A stretch of 64,000 nucleotides of DNA, from the NCBI GenBank assembly GCA_910574865.1, contig CAJTDN010000010.1, positions 155,838 through 219,837 on the forward strand, read 5' to 3'. Shown one piece after another: positions 43,283 through 51,037 of this stretch. The DNA comes from Lachnospiraceae bacterium (GTDB lineage: Bacteria > Bacillota > Clostridia > Lachnospirales > Lachnospiraceae). Both the position numbers and the translations under genes were made by a program. The notes beneath the pieces were generated by a model. That model did no database searches. It worked only from the letters and a program-made list of their open reading frames with translations, and was not told where the DNA came from. Each line of letters begins with the position of its first letter. The first letter of the stretch is position 1.

Positions 43283-45363
43283 AAAAGATAATGCTCCACC
43301 AAAAGGGGCTTTGCTATATCGTCATTGTCCTATTGTTTGGAACTGTATGGCTCGTTGCATCAGACAATCCTTATAATAGTGCAATGGAACAGTACAAAAG
43401 TGAATATGAATGGTATCTTGATAAGGTAAATGGATACTGTACCGATGAATCTTCTCTTTATCTGGAACAAGAAGCAGAGAGAATTGCAGACGCCAAGGAG
43501 AAACAAAATTATCTTTTGGAAAGCTACTATGATGGCAAAATCAGTGAAAGCGAATATAAGAAGGAGAGCCAAGAAATTGGAAAGGTTCTGGAACATCAGA
43601 ACGGATTTGAGGTCGTTTATCAGCAATATCTCTACATCTGCGAAAATGCCAAAAACCGCTATTTTCTTCAAACAAACGGATGGACGGGGCTTCTTGGCGG
43701 AAGTACGCTTAATTTTGTCCTATTCCTTGGCATTTTGCTGATTGTTACGCCCGTATTCTGTTCCGAGTATAGCTGCCAGATGGATGCTTTGATTTTGACC
43801 TCAAAAGAGGGGCGAAAAAGCTCTTTGCATAAGATGCTCATTGTTATTTCGGGCGTCCTCTTGATGTGCGTAAGCATGTCGCTCATTGAATACGGATTTT
43901 ACAGCCTCAAATATGGACTGCCTAATGGAAATTATCCCATCCAAAGCCTTAGTTACTTTGCAGGCAGCAACAAAAGCATAACTTTATTCGAGGGATATGC
44001 ATATATAGGATTGCTCCGTCTTTTTGGCAGCGTGTTTTTAACAATACTTCTTATGTTTATTTCTGTTTTGGCGAAAAAGTATGCGGTGACCCTACTTGCA
44101 GGTGCAGTATCGGTCATTATTCCCTATGCAGGTCTATCCAAAACAATTATTTACCGGCTGCCGTTGCCTTTGCCATTTCTGCTCGGAACAGACTTTTTTG
44201 CAGGAGATATTGTTTCAAGTGATCCTTTTACAGGTGATGAGAAAATTGTTTTTGCTGAGATTCATACTATTACACTGCTGATTTTGTTTTCAGTATCCGT
44301 ACTCTTATGTATTTTGGCTGCCGCTTGGATTTTACGGAGCAATTCTAACAAATGGCAAATGAAAACAAGGAAAATGCGAAATGTACCGACTCTTGCTATC
44401 ATACTTAGTTTAATATTGACAATGACAGGATGTTCAGATAACGGAAAAAGCCAGAATTTTATTCCCGCGAGCAATGAGCCAAGCAGCCGCGCTTGCGCGG
44501 ATATTTGGCGAATGCCGCGAGGGTCAAATACTCTGCCCCTTGAGGCGGGGTATTTGACTTATAATTCATCGGCGGAATATGATTGTATGGGCTATGAAAT
44601 AACACAGGACGCAGAAACTTTTGACTATTATCTTAAAAATACTTCCACGGGAGAAATGCTTCATTTAGTACGCTCACCTATGTTTGGGGCATTTTCTGAT
44701 GAGGAAAAGGTATGTGCGTTTTGTGTATGTTCACCATATCTGTATTATACGACATCGGTTACGGAAAGCTATGTGAACCGTGTCGGAAACTATAACAGCA
44801 GCATAACAACGGTGTCGGTGGTAGAACTTAATTTAGATACCTTTGAGGAAAAAATCGTTTTTGAACAGATTACAAATTCTGGTCGTTCCCTCTTTGGCAT
44901 TGATTATGAGACGGGTGATAAATGGAAGTTTTTAGAGTTCCATTACGATTTTTTTATAAATAATGACAGCATATTTTTCATTGGCAATGATGGTATAACA
45001 GAAGTAAACCGTTTTACGAAAGGCATTACAAAACTTGACATCCCTACAAGTGGAAATATCTCATTCGATGGAGAAAACATTTTTTACAAAAACGAGCAGT
45101 CGGTTTTAACAAGGTATCATGTTCTAAGCGGCGAAACTTTTACTTATGAAAAAGTAGTTGCGTATGATTTCTGCATTGATGGGCAGTCGATTTATTATGT
45201 ATCCAGAACAGACGGAAGTCGTGTATATTCCTGCAACAAGGACGGGAACAACAAAAGATTGATTAGCGATACGCCTGCAATGTCGGTTACTTGTGATGCT
45301 GGCAACATTTATATATTAGCAAAAGAAAGCGGGGAGAACATCGTTTTATCAAAAAGTCGTTGA
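43258..45363 (+). CDS. ABC permease fused to a lipoprotein-like beta-propeller domain
   Basis: A 701-residue protein. Residues 1-365 repeat the permease layout (one N-terminal helix, an extracellular domain with EYEWYLDKVNGYCTD, then helices). At about 378-396 comes a segment that looks exactly like a lipoprotein signal (LAIILSLILTMTGCSDN). Residues about 435-701 are propeller-like (NNDSIFFIGNDGITEVNRFT, FDGENIFYKNEQSVLTRYH, CIDGQSIYYVSRTDGSRVYS). There is no stop between the parts. AGGAGGATAAA precedes the start. The link region contains an in-frame palindromic repeat (44466-44561). Confidence 0.85.
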   Translation: MSGFMYEIKKIMLHQKGLCYIVIVLLFGTVWLVASDNPYNSAMEQYKSEYEWYLDKVNGYCTDESSLYLEQEAERIADAKEKQNYLLESYYDGKISESEYKKESQEIGKVLEHQNGFEVVYQQYLYICENAKNRYFLQTNGWTGLLGGSTLNFVLFLGILLIVTPVFCSEYSCQMDALILTSKEGRKSSLHKMLIVISGVLLMCVSMSLIEYGFYSLKYGLPNGNYPIQSLSYFAGSNKSITLFEGYAYIGLLRLFGSVFLTILLMFISVLAKKYAVTLLAGAVSVIIPYAGLSKTIIYRLPLPLPFLLGTDFFAGDIVSSDPFTGDEKIVFAEIHTITLLILFSVSVLLCILAAAWILRSNSNKWQMKTRKMRNVPTLAIILSLILTMTGCSDNGKSQNFIPASNEPSSRACADIWRMPRGSNTLPLEAGYLTYNSSAEYDCMGYEITQDAETFDYYLKNTSTGEMLHLVRSPMFGAFSDEEKVCAFCVCSPYLYYTTSVTESYVNRVGNYNSSITTVSVVELNLDTFEEKIVFEQITNSGRSLFGIDYETGDKWKFLEFHYDFFINNDSIFFIGNDGITEVNRFTKGITKLDIPTSGNISFDGENIFYKNEQSVLTRYHVLSGETFTYEKVVAYDFCIDGQSIYYVSRTDGSRVYSCNKDGNNKRLISDTPAMSVTCDAGNIYILAKESGENIVLSKSR
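44466..44561 (+). repeat. Palindromic repeat family D, copy 2, inside a coding frame
   Basis: A first hairpin (GCCAAGCAGCCGCG / CGCGGATATTTGGC) is followed by a second (GGGTCAAATACTCTGCC / GGCGGGGTATTTGAC). The first 60 bases correspond to 41961-42019. It is translated in frame between the lipobox-like segment and the propeller domain, adding about 32 residues (EPSSRACADIWRMPRGSN and on). Confidence 0.8.
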
Positions 45364-45370
45364 ATAATTC

Positions 45371-45513
45371 GTAACAGTTCAGCCCAGGACTTTGCATTTA
45401 CTGCAAAGTCCGTAAGAACGAGTAAATTCAGCCAGAGAATCCAGCCCTTTGCCAAAGGCAAACTTTAAATGGGCTGGATTCCGTAACAGCGAAGCCGAAG
45501 GCTGAACTGTTAC
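45371..45513. repeat. Large nested palindrome related to family A
   Basis: The ends GTAACAGTTCAGCC and GGCTGAACTGTTAC form an outer 14-bp stem. Inside are GACTTTGCA/TGCAAAGTC and GAATCCAGCCC-TTTGCC/GGCAAA-GGGCTGGATTC. The inner hairpin has the same plan as the family A hairpin (CCAGCC, xTTGCC, GGCAA, GGGCTGG). It follows the ABC operon by eight bases and could also end transcription. Confidence 0.8.
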
Positions 45514-45595
45514 AATAATGCCTAATTCTTGACCAGTTTTTGACTTTCCTATGAAACATATATTTTGGAAAAAGGAATGAGGAACAAATGCGGCA

Positions 45596-45808
45596 ATGGA
45601 TAAAAAACAACATAGAAAGAGAAAAAACTCAGGAAGATGCAGAGGACACGGCACAGCCCGAGCGGTAAACAATCCGCCGCAGGCAATGGGGGCTTACATC
45701 CTGGAAAGGATTGACAAAGGGCAGACCGAGAAAGATGTCTGCACATACTGCAACCAGCGGATGAGCTTTGATTATGAAGTCATCCCGAAAACAGACGGGC
45801 GGGAATGA
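45596..45808 (+). CDS. Small Cys-containing protein, probable conjugative-element remnant
   Basis: A 70-residue frame. The last 40 residues (AYILERIDKGQTEKDVCTYC and NQRMSFDYEVIPK) look like a conserved small protein with a CxxC pair, but I do not know the family. The ribosome site is weak. A 26-codon frame starting at 45588 with AAAGGAATGAGG upstream (MRQWIKNNIEREKTQEDAED) overlaps it, so a frameshift may separate two halves of one gene. Confidence 0.35.
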   Translation: MDKKQHRKRKNSGRCRGHGTARAVNNPPQAMGAYILERIDKGQTEKDVCTYCNQRMSFDYEVIPKTDGRE

Positions 45809-45942
45809 CCCGCAGGAAAGATGGGAGGAATGGACACAACTTCAGAAAGGGAACATATTACCCACAAAGGGGCTTGCAGCGGTGCAGGCTCTTTTCCGCA
45901 TCAGAGGGAACGAGCAAGGCAGATGATGATTGCAAAGAATAA
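45805..45942 (+). CDS. Possible small basic protein
   Basis: A 45-residue frame beginning MTRRKDGRNGHNFRKGTYY whose ATG overlaps the preceding stop (ATGA). It is rich in Arg and Gly. It may be part of the same conjugative-element remnant; real expression is uncertain. Confidence 0.25.
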   Translation: MTRRKDGRNGHNFRKGTYYPQRGLQRCRLFSASEGTSKADDDCKE

Positions 45943-45999
45943 AGCAAAGGGAGGTTAAGCAAAATTTACTAGAATTGTGTATGTGTTTGTGGTAAGATA

Positions 46000-46236
46000 A
46001 TGACATTGAACAATTTGACAAATCAATGCTTGTGGAAGTTGGTTATGATAGCTATTATAGGAGCGAGTATCTTTTCGATAGTAATTGTATTATCATTTCT
46101 CATAATTTGTGGCTTGCCATTAGGAGAGTTGACAATGGGAGGTTTTATGCCTTTATGGTTTTCGGATAATACAACAAAGATAATCTATATTGTTATGGCG
46201 GTATATCTCTCATTCAATACGGTTATGAATTTTTAA
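46000..46236 (+). CDS. Small membrane protein, unknown
   Basis: A 78-residue frame with two hydrophobic segments (about 13-38 and 57-75). GGTAAG is the only weak ribosome-site candidate. It runs into the HEAT-repeat pseudogene and may itself be a fragment. Confidence 0.35.
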   Translation: MTLNNLTNQCLWKLVMIAIIGASIFSIVIVLSFLIICGLPLGELTMGGFMPLWFSDNTTKIIYIVMAVYLSFNTVMNF

Positions 46237-46497
46237 TGTTGCATACAAGGCATTACAAGAATTGCAAAAAGAAAGTGAAGAAACAGATTGCGTCTATCCT
46301 TATATGGACAGATTGAGCGATATGCTTGATAGTGATAATTCTTACATTCGCACAAGAGGACTTACACTAAGTCTGAATTGAAGAATGACATTCTTTCTGC
46401 CCTGCATAATGCAGATATTTCTATGTATGAGGATAGTATGAGGTCATTGGTTTATAAGGATATTCAAAAAGCATTAGAAGTTATACAGAAATTATAA
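46235..46497 (+). pseudogene. Deleted HEAT-repeat (SufBD-like) protein gene
   Basis: VAYKALQELQKESEETDCVY, PYMDRLSDMLDSDNSYIRTR and GLTL form the N-terminal half. After the junction near 46370 the frame shifts and KSELKNDILSALHNADISMY and EDSMRSLVYKDIQKALEVIQ form the C-terminal half, stopping at 46497. In intact relatives about 50 residues lie between. No start codon is left. Confidence 0.7.
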
Positions 46498-46622
46498 AAA
46501 TCACATGTTTCTGTCTTGTGGAAAAGCAACATTAAGCATATAGGAAAGGCTTGAATCGAAATGAGTTGATTAACAAAGCGACAAATTGAAGTTTATAGAG
46601 AATGTAAGTAGGGAGTTTGGCA

Positions 46623-48107
46623 ATGAAAAATCTTTTGAAAAGTAACCGATTTGCAGTTTTCATAATCTTAACTTTTTTAATCTATGTAATGTCCAATGGA
46701 GAATGGTGTATCCCGATTTTTGCATGGATTTATCCAATTTTGTTTTTACATATGCTTTCTCTCAATCATACCCGAAAAGTATATCTTATAATTGGCTCAA
46801 TATATGCCATCGGGTTTGTTTTCCAGTTTGAAAAAGCCATCGGAATGGATATAAAAATATGTATAGTGGTAGCTTTTTTGGTAGCTTTTCTGAAAATTTT
46901 ACCATATATCTATTGGTCTAAATCAAAAATGAGATTTCAAGATACTGTTATTTTTGCAAGTATAATGGTATCAATAGAATATATCATGTATTTGGTATAT
47001 CCTATTTTGGGCGGGTTGTCTGACGCTTATACACAATACCAAAATCCATACCTGCTACAAATAGTAACGGTAACAGGGATTTACGGAATCACCTTTTTAA
47101 TGTATTGGACGGCGGCAATGGTTATATGGATTTGGAACAATAAAAACAAAAAAGAATACATCAGAAAATACATAGTCGTATATGGTTCTGTAATTGGCTT
47201 GGTATTTGTCTATGGAGTTGTTATGTTTCATTTTGTAGGAAATTCAGATAAAAGTGTCAGGATTGCTGGAGTAACCGTTCCGATTTCAGATCTGTTAAAT
47301 AATGATAAAGATGTATATTCTACATTTTATACCAATACATTTACTGATGAAAACATTACCAATACAAGGAATAAACTATCATCAGTAGCCGATGAACTTT
47401 TCCTAAAAACAGAGTTGGAAGCACAAGCAGGTGCAAAGATTGTTTTTTGGTCTGAACTGAATGGAGCAGTTTTAAAACAAGATGAAGATATGCTTTTGCA
47501 ACGAGCGTCGGATATGGCAAAACAGGAAGAAATTTATTTGATTGTTTCATTACTGGTGAAAACCCCTTACGAGGACTTAAAGGAAAATAAAACGGTAGCA
47601 TTTAATCCACAAGGAGAACTAATATCAGAATATTTTAAGTATGGACGTTCAATCGGAGAATTGTGCCAAAAAGGAGATGGAATGCTAAAAAGTTTTGATA
47701 CAGAATATGGTAGAATTGCGCCGTTTATATGTTCTGATATGGCATTTTTGTCTAAAATACAGCAGGCAGGTAGAAATAATGTAGATATACTAATTGTTCC
47801 AGCTTCGGATTGGAAAGAAATGACATTATTAGCTGCAAAGACAGCGATTGTGCGTGGGGTTGAAAATGGAAGTAATATAATCAGACATACAAATAACGGA
47901 ATATCGATTGTTTCAAATGTTAAAGGATGTGTGTTGGCACAGACCGATTACTTTCAGTCTGATACAAAGACATTATCAGCACAGGTTGCCATGAAAGGAC
48001 GCTTTACTCTTTATTCGTATATTGGAAATCTATTTGTATATCTGTGTAATTTATATTTGTTAGGGAGTTTCATACTTCCCAAAATTAAACGATTAATTAA
48101 GAGGTAG
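46623..48107 (+). CDS. CN-hydrolase family membrane protein, apolipoprotein N-acyltransferase-like
   Basis: A 494-residue protein with about seven N-terminal membrane helices (about 10-205), a carbon-nitrogen hydrolase domain (about 215-465) and a C-terminal helix (about 470-488). The nitrilase triad regions are FWSELNGAVL (Glu) and APFICSDMAF (Cys), with the Lys likely in NKTVAFNPQGE/YFKYGRS. This is the architecture of Lnt, which adds a third acyl chain to lipoproteins. Lnt proper is a Gram-negative/actinobacterial enzyme; Clostridial members are of uncertain role. AGGGAG before ATG 46623 sets the start. Confidence 0.8.
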   Translation: MKNLLKSNRFAVFIILTFLIYVMSNGEWCIPIFAWIYPILFLHMLSLNHTRKVYLIIGSIYAIGFVFQFEKAIGMDIKICIVVAFLVAFLKILPYIYWSKSKMRFQDTVIFASIMVSIEYIMYLVYPILGGLSDAYTQYQNPYLLQIVTVTGIYGITFLMYWTAAMVIWIWNNKNKKEYIRKYIVVYGSVIGLVFVYGVVMFHFVGNSDKSVRIAGVTVPISDLLNNDKDVYSTFYTNTFTDENITNTRNKLSSVADELFLKTELEAQAGAKIVFWSELNGAVLKQDEDMLLQRASDMAKQEEIYLIVSLLVKTPYEDLKENKTVAFNPQGELISEYFKYGRSIGELCQKGDGMLKSFDTEYGRIAPFICSDMAFLSKIQQAGRNNVDILIVPASDWKEMTLLAAKTAIVRGVENGSNIIRHTNNGISIVSNVKGCVLAQTDYFQSDTKTLSAQVAMKGRFTLYSYIGNLFVYLCNLYLLGSFILPKIKRLIKR

Positions 48108-48119
48108 TAGGACGGGGAA

Positions 48120-48850
48120 GTGTCAACGCTCATCACAAAAGACCTGTCACGTTTGGGGAGGAATTATCTTGAAACGGGTACATATATCGAGGTGTTTTTC
48201 CCCAACCATAATGTACGTTACATTGCTATCAATGACGGCGTGGACTCCATAGACAACGCACAAATGGACATTACACCGTTCCGCAACATCATCAATGAAA
48301 TAAGGACACGTCAAGGAAAATCAAAAGCGCGCTCCATGCGAGGAAAAGATGTATGACTGGGATACTGCCTATGTCAGCAAGATTTTACGCAACCCAGTCT
48401 ATGCAGGAAACCTCACCGTAGCGGAAAAACCGACCAAGACCATGCGTTCCAAGAAAAGACAGTATATCCCGTATGCGGAGCGTGAAATCATCTATGGAAC
48501 ACATGAGCCAATCATTGAACAGAACCGTTGGAACACCGTACAGAAGATTTTGGACGGCAGACCGCCCGTTATCGGGGAAAGTTCAAGCGGATATGACAAC
48601 ATTTTCCGAGGGATTATAAAATGCGCTGATTGTGGGAGTGCCATGGCAGACAAAGAGCAGTTATCTTCCATTGAGCATTTTGCGGAGCAGATAAGCGGTT
48701 ATGCAGGAATAACGAAACTCAATTTCAAGATAATCAACCAACTTATAGAAAAATTCTTGTTTCTGAACCCGTAGAGATAGGCGGGCGGAAAATTCAACGA
48801 CTTATTATCCATTACAAGTTCATAGGTGCACTGGAAACCCTTGAATAATG
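48120..48850 (+). pseudogene. Broken large serine recombinase (Tn4451/Tn1549 type)
   Basis: The end of the catalytic resolvase domain (LITKDLSRLGRNYLETGTYI, VRYIAINDGVDS) runs to 48356. A shifted frame from 48349 then carries the recombinase domain (WDTAYVSKILRNPVYAGNLT, KSKKRQYIPYAEREI-like, CADCG of the zinc ribbon). A further jump leads to the C-terminal coiled region (FAEQISGYAGITKLNFKIIN) and EIGGRKIQRLIIHYKFIGAL near 48780-48848. The N-terminal serine region is missing and the zinc ribbon is deleted. Inactive. Confidence 0.8.
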
Positions 48851-48961
48851 GATATTTTCTAAGTCACCTATTCCAACTATCCAACAGACGTAGACACCGA
48901 GGGCGAATAATCCCGTTCCGCGAGAAAGGAGTAATTACAGAGTTTACGAAAATCAAAGGGA

Positions 48962-49585
48962 TTGTCACAAGAAGAGTTGGCTGAAAAATGCAATGTCACA
49001 AGACAGTCCGTATCAAAATGGGAAACGGGTTTAGGATATCCCGAAACGGAAAAATTATTGATACTTTGCGAAATTTTAGATGTAGATTTAGACTATCTTA
49101 TGCGGGATAAAACTGCAACAGCAGAAGATTGTAGCGTACAAAGGGAAATATCCTCTTATGAATCTTATGTTGGAAAATGGGTGCGGATTTTTTTGAAAGA
49201 CCGAGAGTTTAACGGTTTGCATTGCGTTGCTCTTGTATCAATTCAGAAGTCATATTTAATTATTATGAATGACAAGGGTAAGCTGGGATTTATAAACGGA
49301 TATTCTGTTAGCACTATTTCTGATTTTGTTGATAAGAAAAAGCAAATGAAACTACTACCTATTCCCAGTAAAGAATCTATTGGGGATATCCGCAATTACC
49401 TTGTGGGAAAAAAATGTGATGTGAGATTGAAACAAAATAATTTGCTTTTGGGATTTAATAAACCCGGAGGATTTTATTCAGTAATTATTGAAAGTATTTC
49501 CAATGATGCAGTGATTGTTTATGATTTGAACGAGTGTAAGCATACCAGCAGATTATCAGATGTTTTATATATTAGAGAATGCTAA
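48962..49585 (+). CDS. XRE family regulator, 5'-truncated
   Basis: A 207-residue frame starting at a TTG without a ribosome site. It begins in the middle of a helix-turn-helix (LSQEELAEKCNVTRQSVSKW). Upstream, SLRKSKG continues in frame to a TTACAG where an ATG would be expected, with AAAGGAG just before it, so the original start codon seems lost. The C-terminal 140 residues are an uncharacterised beta-rich domain. It could be a barely working or dead regulator. Confidence 0.6.
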   Translation: MSQEELAEKCNVTRQSVSKWETGLGYPETEKLLILCEILDVDLDYLMRDKTATAEDCSVQREISSYESYVGKWVRIFLKDREFNGLHCVALVSIQKSYLIIMNDKGKLGFINGYSVSTISDFVDKKKQMKLLPIPSKESIGDIRNYLVGKKCDVRLKQNNLLLGFNKPGGFYSVIIESISNDAVIVYDLNECKHTSRLSDVLYIREC

Positions 49586-49740
49586 AAGCAATATTCCAAT
49601 CGGAGAAAATCATCAAAAATATGAATATTGTTTTATTCTGTTATTGATAGCGTCGGTGTACGGACGCTGCCGGAGTACAACCGGGTATCAAATCCGCAGG
49701 ACGTTAAAACTCTTGCAAAGGGAAATGGAGATGCTTTCAC

Positions 49741-49965
49741 ATGGGGAATCCGAATCTTTTGCCCTATGAAACGATTGTCCGGGCGACCAGCGGAGAGCCG
49801 GAAGCCGTGGACGAGGTTTTACAGTATTACAGCAAACGTATACGAATCGCTGCTATTGAAAACGGGCATATCGGCAGGGATACGGAGGATAGCATAAAAT
49901 CCCGGCTTGTCGCTGCCTTGTTCAAGTTCCGCTTTGATGAACAGCCATACCGAAAAACTGAATAA
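49741..49965 (+). CDS. Conjugative-element helix-turn-helix/sigma-like regulator
   Basis: A 74-residue protein (PYETIVRATSGEPEAVDEVL, QYYSKRIRIAAIEN, then VAALFKFRFDEQPY) matching the small sigma-70-region-like proteins of Tn916/Tn1549-type elements. GGAAATGGAG lies upstream of the ATG. The frame before it (about 49590-49740) carries other remnants of the same element. It marks the recombination module of a former integrative element. Confidence 0.6.
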   Translation: MGNPNLLPYETIVRATSGEPEAVDEVLQYYSKRIRIAAIENGHIGRDTEDSIKSRLVAALFKFRFDEQPYRKTE

Positions 49966-50005
49966 CCGCCGCTACATAAGACGGCACAGCTGAGCTTGCC
50001 GCCTT

Positions 50006-50290
50006 ATGAACTTCAAGACCGAGAAAGCGTCCTACAAGGTGAAGCAGAGCAAAGAGAACCCCGTGGAGAAACAGACGGTATTTGAGAACCACCACGAGCC
50101 AATCATAGACCGTGACACATAGGAGCGTGTGCAGGAGCTGCGCAAGCAGCGCAAACGCCCCAACCGCTATGATGAAGTGGGCTTGTTCTCCGGCTTGCTC
50201 TTTTGCGCCGACTGCGGCAGCGTCATGTACCAGCAGAGGTATCAGACAGACTTCTTTTACTTCTTTATATCACATGAGCAAACCGGCCGT
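50006..50290 (+). pseudogene. Fragment of a second large serine recombinase
   Basis: From MNFKTEKASYKVKQSKENPV through FENHHEPIIDRDT, then TAG in the place of the family's Trp (DRxTWERVQ), then RVQELRKQRKRPNRYDEVGL and FCADCGSVMYQQRY, the first half of the zinc ribbon. At about 50280 it is cut by a family A repeat fragment. It differs from the recombinase at 48120, so two elements or two events are recorded. Confidence 0.8.
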
Positions 50291-50310
50291 GATTGTAATG
50301 GCATCCAGCC
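50283..50310. repeat. Truncated family A repeat at the right island boundary
   Basis: CCGGCCGTGATTGTAATGGCATCCAGCC matches 18115-18143 with one missing base and one change. Its last base is the first base of the spmA stop codon (minus strand). AT-rich mobile DNA ends and GC-rich chromosome begins exactly here. Confidence 0.75.
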
Positions 50311-50966
50311 TACGCTCCCCGCTTCCCGTCCATCACCTTGCAATACACGATTGCCACCGCCGTGCTCACCGCCGTCGCCATAATCGCCGGCCCCACGATG
50401 GCCGCCGGGTTCACGCTCCCGTACTGGCCGCGATAAGCGATGATGTTCACTGGAATCAGCTGCAGCGATGAAATGTTCAAGATCAAGAACGTGCACATTT
50501 CGTTACTCGCCACGCCACGCGGAACCACCTGCTGCCGATTCTTTCCAAACCGTCCGCCTTGGCGCGCTCCCTGCCACGCCCCCGCCCCATTCCGCCGCTC
50601 CTCTTCCAGCTTCGAAAGTTCCTCCATAGCCCTAAGCCCCGCCGGGGTCGCCGCCCAGCCAAGCCCCAGGACGTTGGCGATGCAGTTCGTGGCGATATGC
50701 TCGAACGCCGCGTGTCCCTCTGGAATTCGCGGGAATAGAAAGCGCAGGAACGGACGCAATTTATTCGCCGCCATTTCCACGAGCCCCGCCCGGGTGGCGA
50801 TTTCCATCATCCCCACCCAGAACGACATCACTCCCGTCATCGTGATGCAAAGTGTCACCGCCTCTTTCGCCGAATCCAACGCGGCGTTCGTCATCTGCGG
50901 CATCCTTCCGTTAAACGCCCCGAAAATGATACCGATGATTATCATTCCCGCCCACAACCAGTTCAT
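50310..50966 (-). CDS. spmA: Spore maturation protein A
   Basis: A 218-residue membrane protein with nucleoside-recognition (Gate) domain features: LCITMTGVMSFWVGMMEIAT, EHIATNCIANVLGLGWAATP and the closing VGPAIMATAVSTAVAIVYCK. SpmA and SpmB are needed for core dehydration of spores in Bacillus and Clostridium. A hydrophilic loop (about 120-150; EERRNGAGAWQGARQGG) is longer and more basic than I expect. Its 3' end abuts the repeat at the island boundary. The DUF885 gene lies between it and spmB. Confidence 0.9.
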   Translation of the reverse strand: MNWLWAGMIIIGIIFGAFNGRMPQMTNAALDSAKEAVTLCITMTGVMSFWVGMMEIATRAGLVEMAANKLRPFLRFLFPRIPEGHAAFEHIATNCIANVLGLGWAATPAGLRAMEELSKLEEERRNGAGAWQGARQGGRFGKNRQQVVPRGVASNEMCTFLILNISSLQLIPVNIIAYRGQYGSVNPAAIVGPAIMATAVSTAVAIVYCKVMDGKRGA

Positions 50967-51037
50967 ACTGCTCCCTCCCGGTTTTCAATCCTCTTGTTTC
51001 CCGTCTTCTTCGTAACAGTTCCGGCAAGCCTGGACCG

